From Closterium sp. Naga37s-1 (Eukaryota > Streptophyta > Zygnematophyceae > Desmidiales > Closteriaceae): a stretch of 64,000 nucleotides of DNA. Shown here one piece after another: positions 61,935 through 64,000 of this stretch; position 1 is the stretch's first letter, and every line of letters begins with the position of its first letter. The notes below the pieces were generated by a model, which ran no database searches, had not been told where the DNA came from, and worked only from the letters and a program-made list of their open reading frames with translations. A program made the translations under genes and the position numbers. Location: assembly GCA_947471745.1 (NCBI GenBank), contig CANJKZ010000981.1:868001-932000 (forward strand). Direction: 5' to 3'.

Positions 61935-63907
61935 ATGTCTCTGCGTCCGTCCACTGCTCCTCTGCGTGCCCCTTTGCCTTCTCCTCCTGAGTCCTCTCTT
62001 CCTGCTCTTCCCGACCGGGAGTCGGACTCTCTTCGTGCTGCCAGTCCTACTGTCACGCGTCTCCTTGCTACTGTCGTCACTGACCCTTCCTTTGAGTCCA
62101 CTGCTGCGTCTGCCCTAGTTGCTGAGCTCGTCGACTTTGCTGCTCGCTGTCGTCTAGACTACGCTGCTAGTCTTGTCGATGAGTCTGAGTCTGTCTGTCC
62201 TCCGTCCGTCGGGGGTGAGTGTGCCCTTGGCACGGACGTCCTTGAGGATAGGCAGGAGGAGTTCCAGTGTTTGGCTGCTGCTTCACCTCATCTCGTGTCC
62301 GTACTGCTTACCCCTGAGGGAGACCCGGATGCACTTGACATCCCGACTCCGCGCTCTTACGCGGAGGCGATAGAGGGTCCCTACTCCTCTCAGTGGCAGG
62401 CAGCTATGGACACAGAGATGGCTTCCTGGAAGTCCACAGGCACCTACGTTGACGAGGTTCCCCTGCCTGGGGCGAACATCGTCAGTGGCATGTGGATTTT
62501 CAGGGTGAAGCGACCGCCGGGTTCTCCGCCTGTCTTCAAGGCGCGTTACGTGGCTCGAGGCTTCAGTCAGCGGCAGGGAGTTGACTACTTTCAGACCTTC
62601 TCTCCCACCCCGAAGATGACCACTCTTCGGGTACTGCTGCACATAGCTGCTCACCGCGACTACGAGCTGCACTCTTTTGACTTCAGCACTGCTTTCTTGC
62701 GGGGCAGCCTGCACGAGGAGATCTGGCTGCGTCGCCCACCTGGCTTCACTGGGTCTTTTCCTCCTGGCACCCAGTGGAGCCTCCGGCGGCCAGTCTACGG
62801 TCTCCGCCAGGCACCGCATGAGTGGCACGACACACTGAGGACTACGCTTGCGGCTCTTGGGTTTGCTCCCTCTACTGCCGACCCGTCGCTGTTTCTGCGC
62901 ACCGACACTTCTTTGCCGCCGTTCTACATCCTCGTGTACGTCGACGACTTGGTCTTTGCCACAGCTGACACTGCTGGACTCGCCCACGTGAAGTCCGAGC
63001 TGCAGAAGAGACACACGTGCACAGACCTGGGTGAACTGCGCAGCTACCTTGGCTTGCAGATCACCCGGGACAGAGCACGCCGCACCATTACCCTGACTCA
63101 GTCACACATGGTGCAGCAGGTCCTTCAGCGCTTCGGCTTCACGTACTCCTCGCCTCAGGCCACTCCTCTGCCTACTCGCCACTCGCTCTCAGCTCTGCCT
63201 TCGGATGAGTCCGTAGAGTCGAGTGGCCCGTACCCAGAGCTTGTTGGCTGCCTCATGTACCTGATGACCTGCACACGACCTGACCTTGCATACCCTCTTA
63301 GCATTCTCGCACGCTATGTTGCTCCTGGGAGACACAGACCGGAGCACATGGCTGCAGCGAAGAGGGTGTTGCGCTACTTGTGCAGTACGTCGGGCATGGG
63401 GCTTGTGCTTGGAGGGCAGAGTCCAGTGGTCCTCACTGGGCACGCAGACGCTTCTTGGGCTGACGACCAGGCTACGCAGCGGTCGTCTTCAGCCTTGGTT
63501 CCGGCTCTGTTTCGTGGCGGGCTACCCGCTCGTCTTCTGTTCTCGGCTCCAGTTGTGAGGCTGAGATCTACGCTGGGGCCATGGCTGCACAGGAGCTTCG
63601 CTGGCTCACCTACCTGCTGACTGACCTCGGAGAGCCGCCTCGTTCTCCTCCAGTGCTGTACGTAGACAACAAGGCCATGCTGGCCTTGTGTCGAGAGCAG
63701 AGACTGGAGCACAGAACGAAGCACATTGCTCTCCGCTACTTCCTTGCTCGTGAGCTACAGCAGCGTGGTCAGCTGCGGCTTGCGTACGTGGCCTCTCAGG
63801 CCAACACTGCTGATATCTTCACCAAGGCACTTGCGCCTTGTGATCATCAGCGCTTCTGTACTCAGCTGGGTCTTGTGCCTACCTTGCCTCACTTGCTCAC
63901 CCCTTGA
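61935..63907 (+). pseudogene. Copia E reverse transcriptase-RNase H region
   Basis: [93 protein letters not shown]. RNase [75 protein letters not shown]. The coding end is at about 63907. Confidence 0.88.
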
Positions 63908-64000
63908 CCTTGTTTGTACTGTTGCATATATATATACACCTGCTCTTGCTTGTCTAGCCTTATATATATATGTAATCCTGCATGTGAACTGGCCTTGTGG

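Larger units (their letters stand above)
56908..64000 (+). mobile_element. Ty1/copia element E (continues past the window)
   Basis: 5' LTR 56908-57032 (125 bp, TGTCAGATTTATATGACATA...TTTCTCA), PBS TGGTATCGAGCAGG at 57033. Leader, gag, Gly-rich segment, zinc knuckle, protease, integrase, linker, RT and RNase H follow, ending near 63907. The conserved 3' segment TGTGAACTGGCCTTGTGG ends the window, so the 3' LTR lies outside. Only a few breaks are visible. It is the youngest layer of this nest by position. Confidence 0.9.

Overview
The window looks like nuclear DNA of a streptophyte (green-plant-lineage) eukaryote, most plausibly a charophyte alga; a Zygnematophyceae genome such as Closterium is my best guess, from memory of similar copia proteins and not from a search. 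The reasons are an intron-rich gene whose protein follows the land-plant At1g29790-type methyltransferase block by block, nested Ty1/copia and Ty3/gypsy-chromovirus LTR elements primed by initiator-Met tRNA, GC-rich coding DNA, and no bacterial gene organisation.

Layout. 1-2558: the 3' end and body of a minus-strand gene for a secreted, extremely acidic repeat protein, with short tandem duplications at its 3' end. 2559-4307: intergenic, no gene seen. 4308-17809: an old Ty3/gypsy chromovirus flanked by a 5-bp target duplication. A copia element (8900-15730) sits in its integrase region, a 693-bp inverted-repeat DNA transposon (17106-17798) sits in its 3' LTR, and a 386-bp tandem duplication repeats its chromodomain.

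17810-35210: a plus-strand host gene for a plant-type SAM-dependent methyltransferase. Eight exons can be placed with matching phases and splice sites, 19439 to 35210. Five of the eight are accompanied by extra whole or partial copies (array sizes 3 to 7, counting the usable exon). Two repeat families are built around the exon-end/splice-donor junction. One is a 27-bp minisatellite of about 53 units. It is split by a whole-looking, very young copia element (26403-33268) whose two 349-bp LTRs read as identical and which has a 5-bp target duplication (ATGGT).

35211-64000: a copia LTR fragment, a tRNA-derived SINE-like sequence, then a nest of copia elements. An old element (from 36879) is interrupted by a 7.2-kb copia (39756-46967, target duplication CAACC) and by a solo LTR (49566-49748, target duplication CTATC). 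A minus-strand copia (50110-about 56907) follows, whose outer LTR is itself interrupted by a plus-strand copia (56908-end) running out of the window. Four of these elements (8900, 39756, 50110, 56908) and the solo LTR form one short-LTR family (125-183 bp).

The main biological surprise is the host methyltransferase gene: exon-scale tandem duplication, repeats carrying splice donors, and a fresh retrotransposon in one intron. No CRISPR array, rRNA gene or canonical functional tRNA gene was seen.
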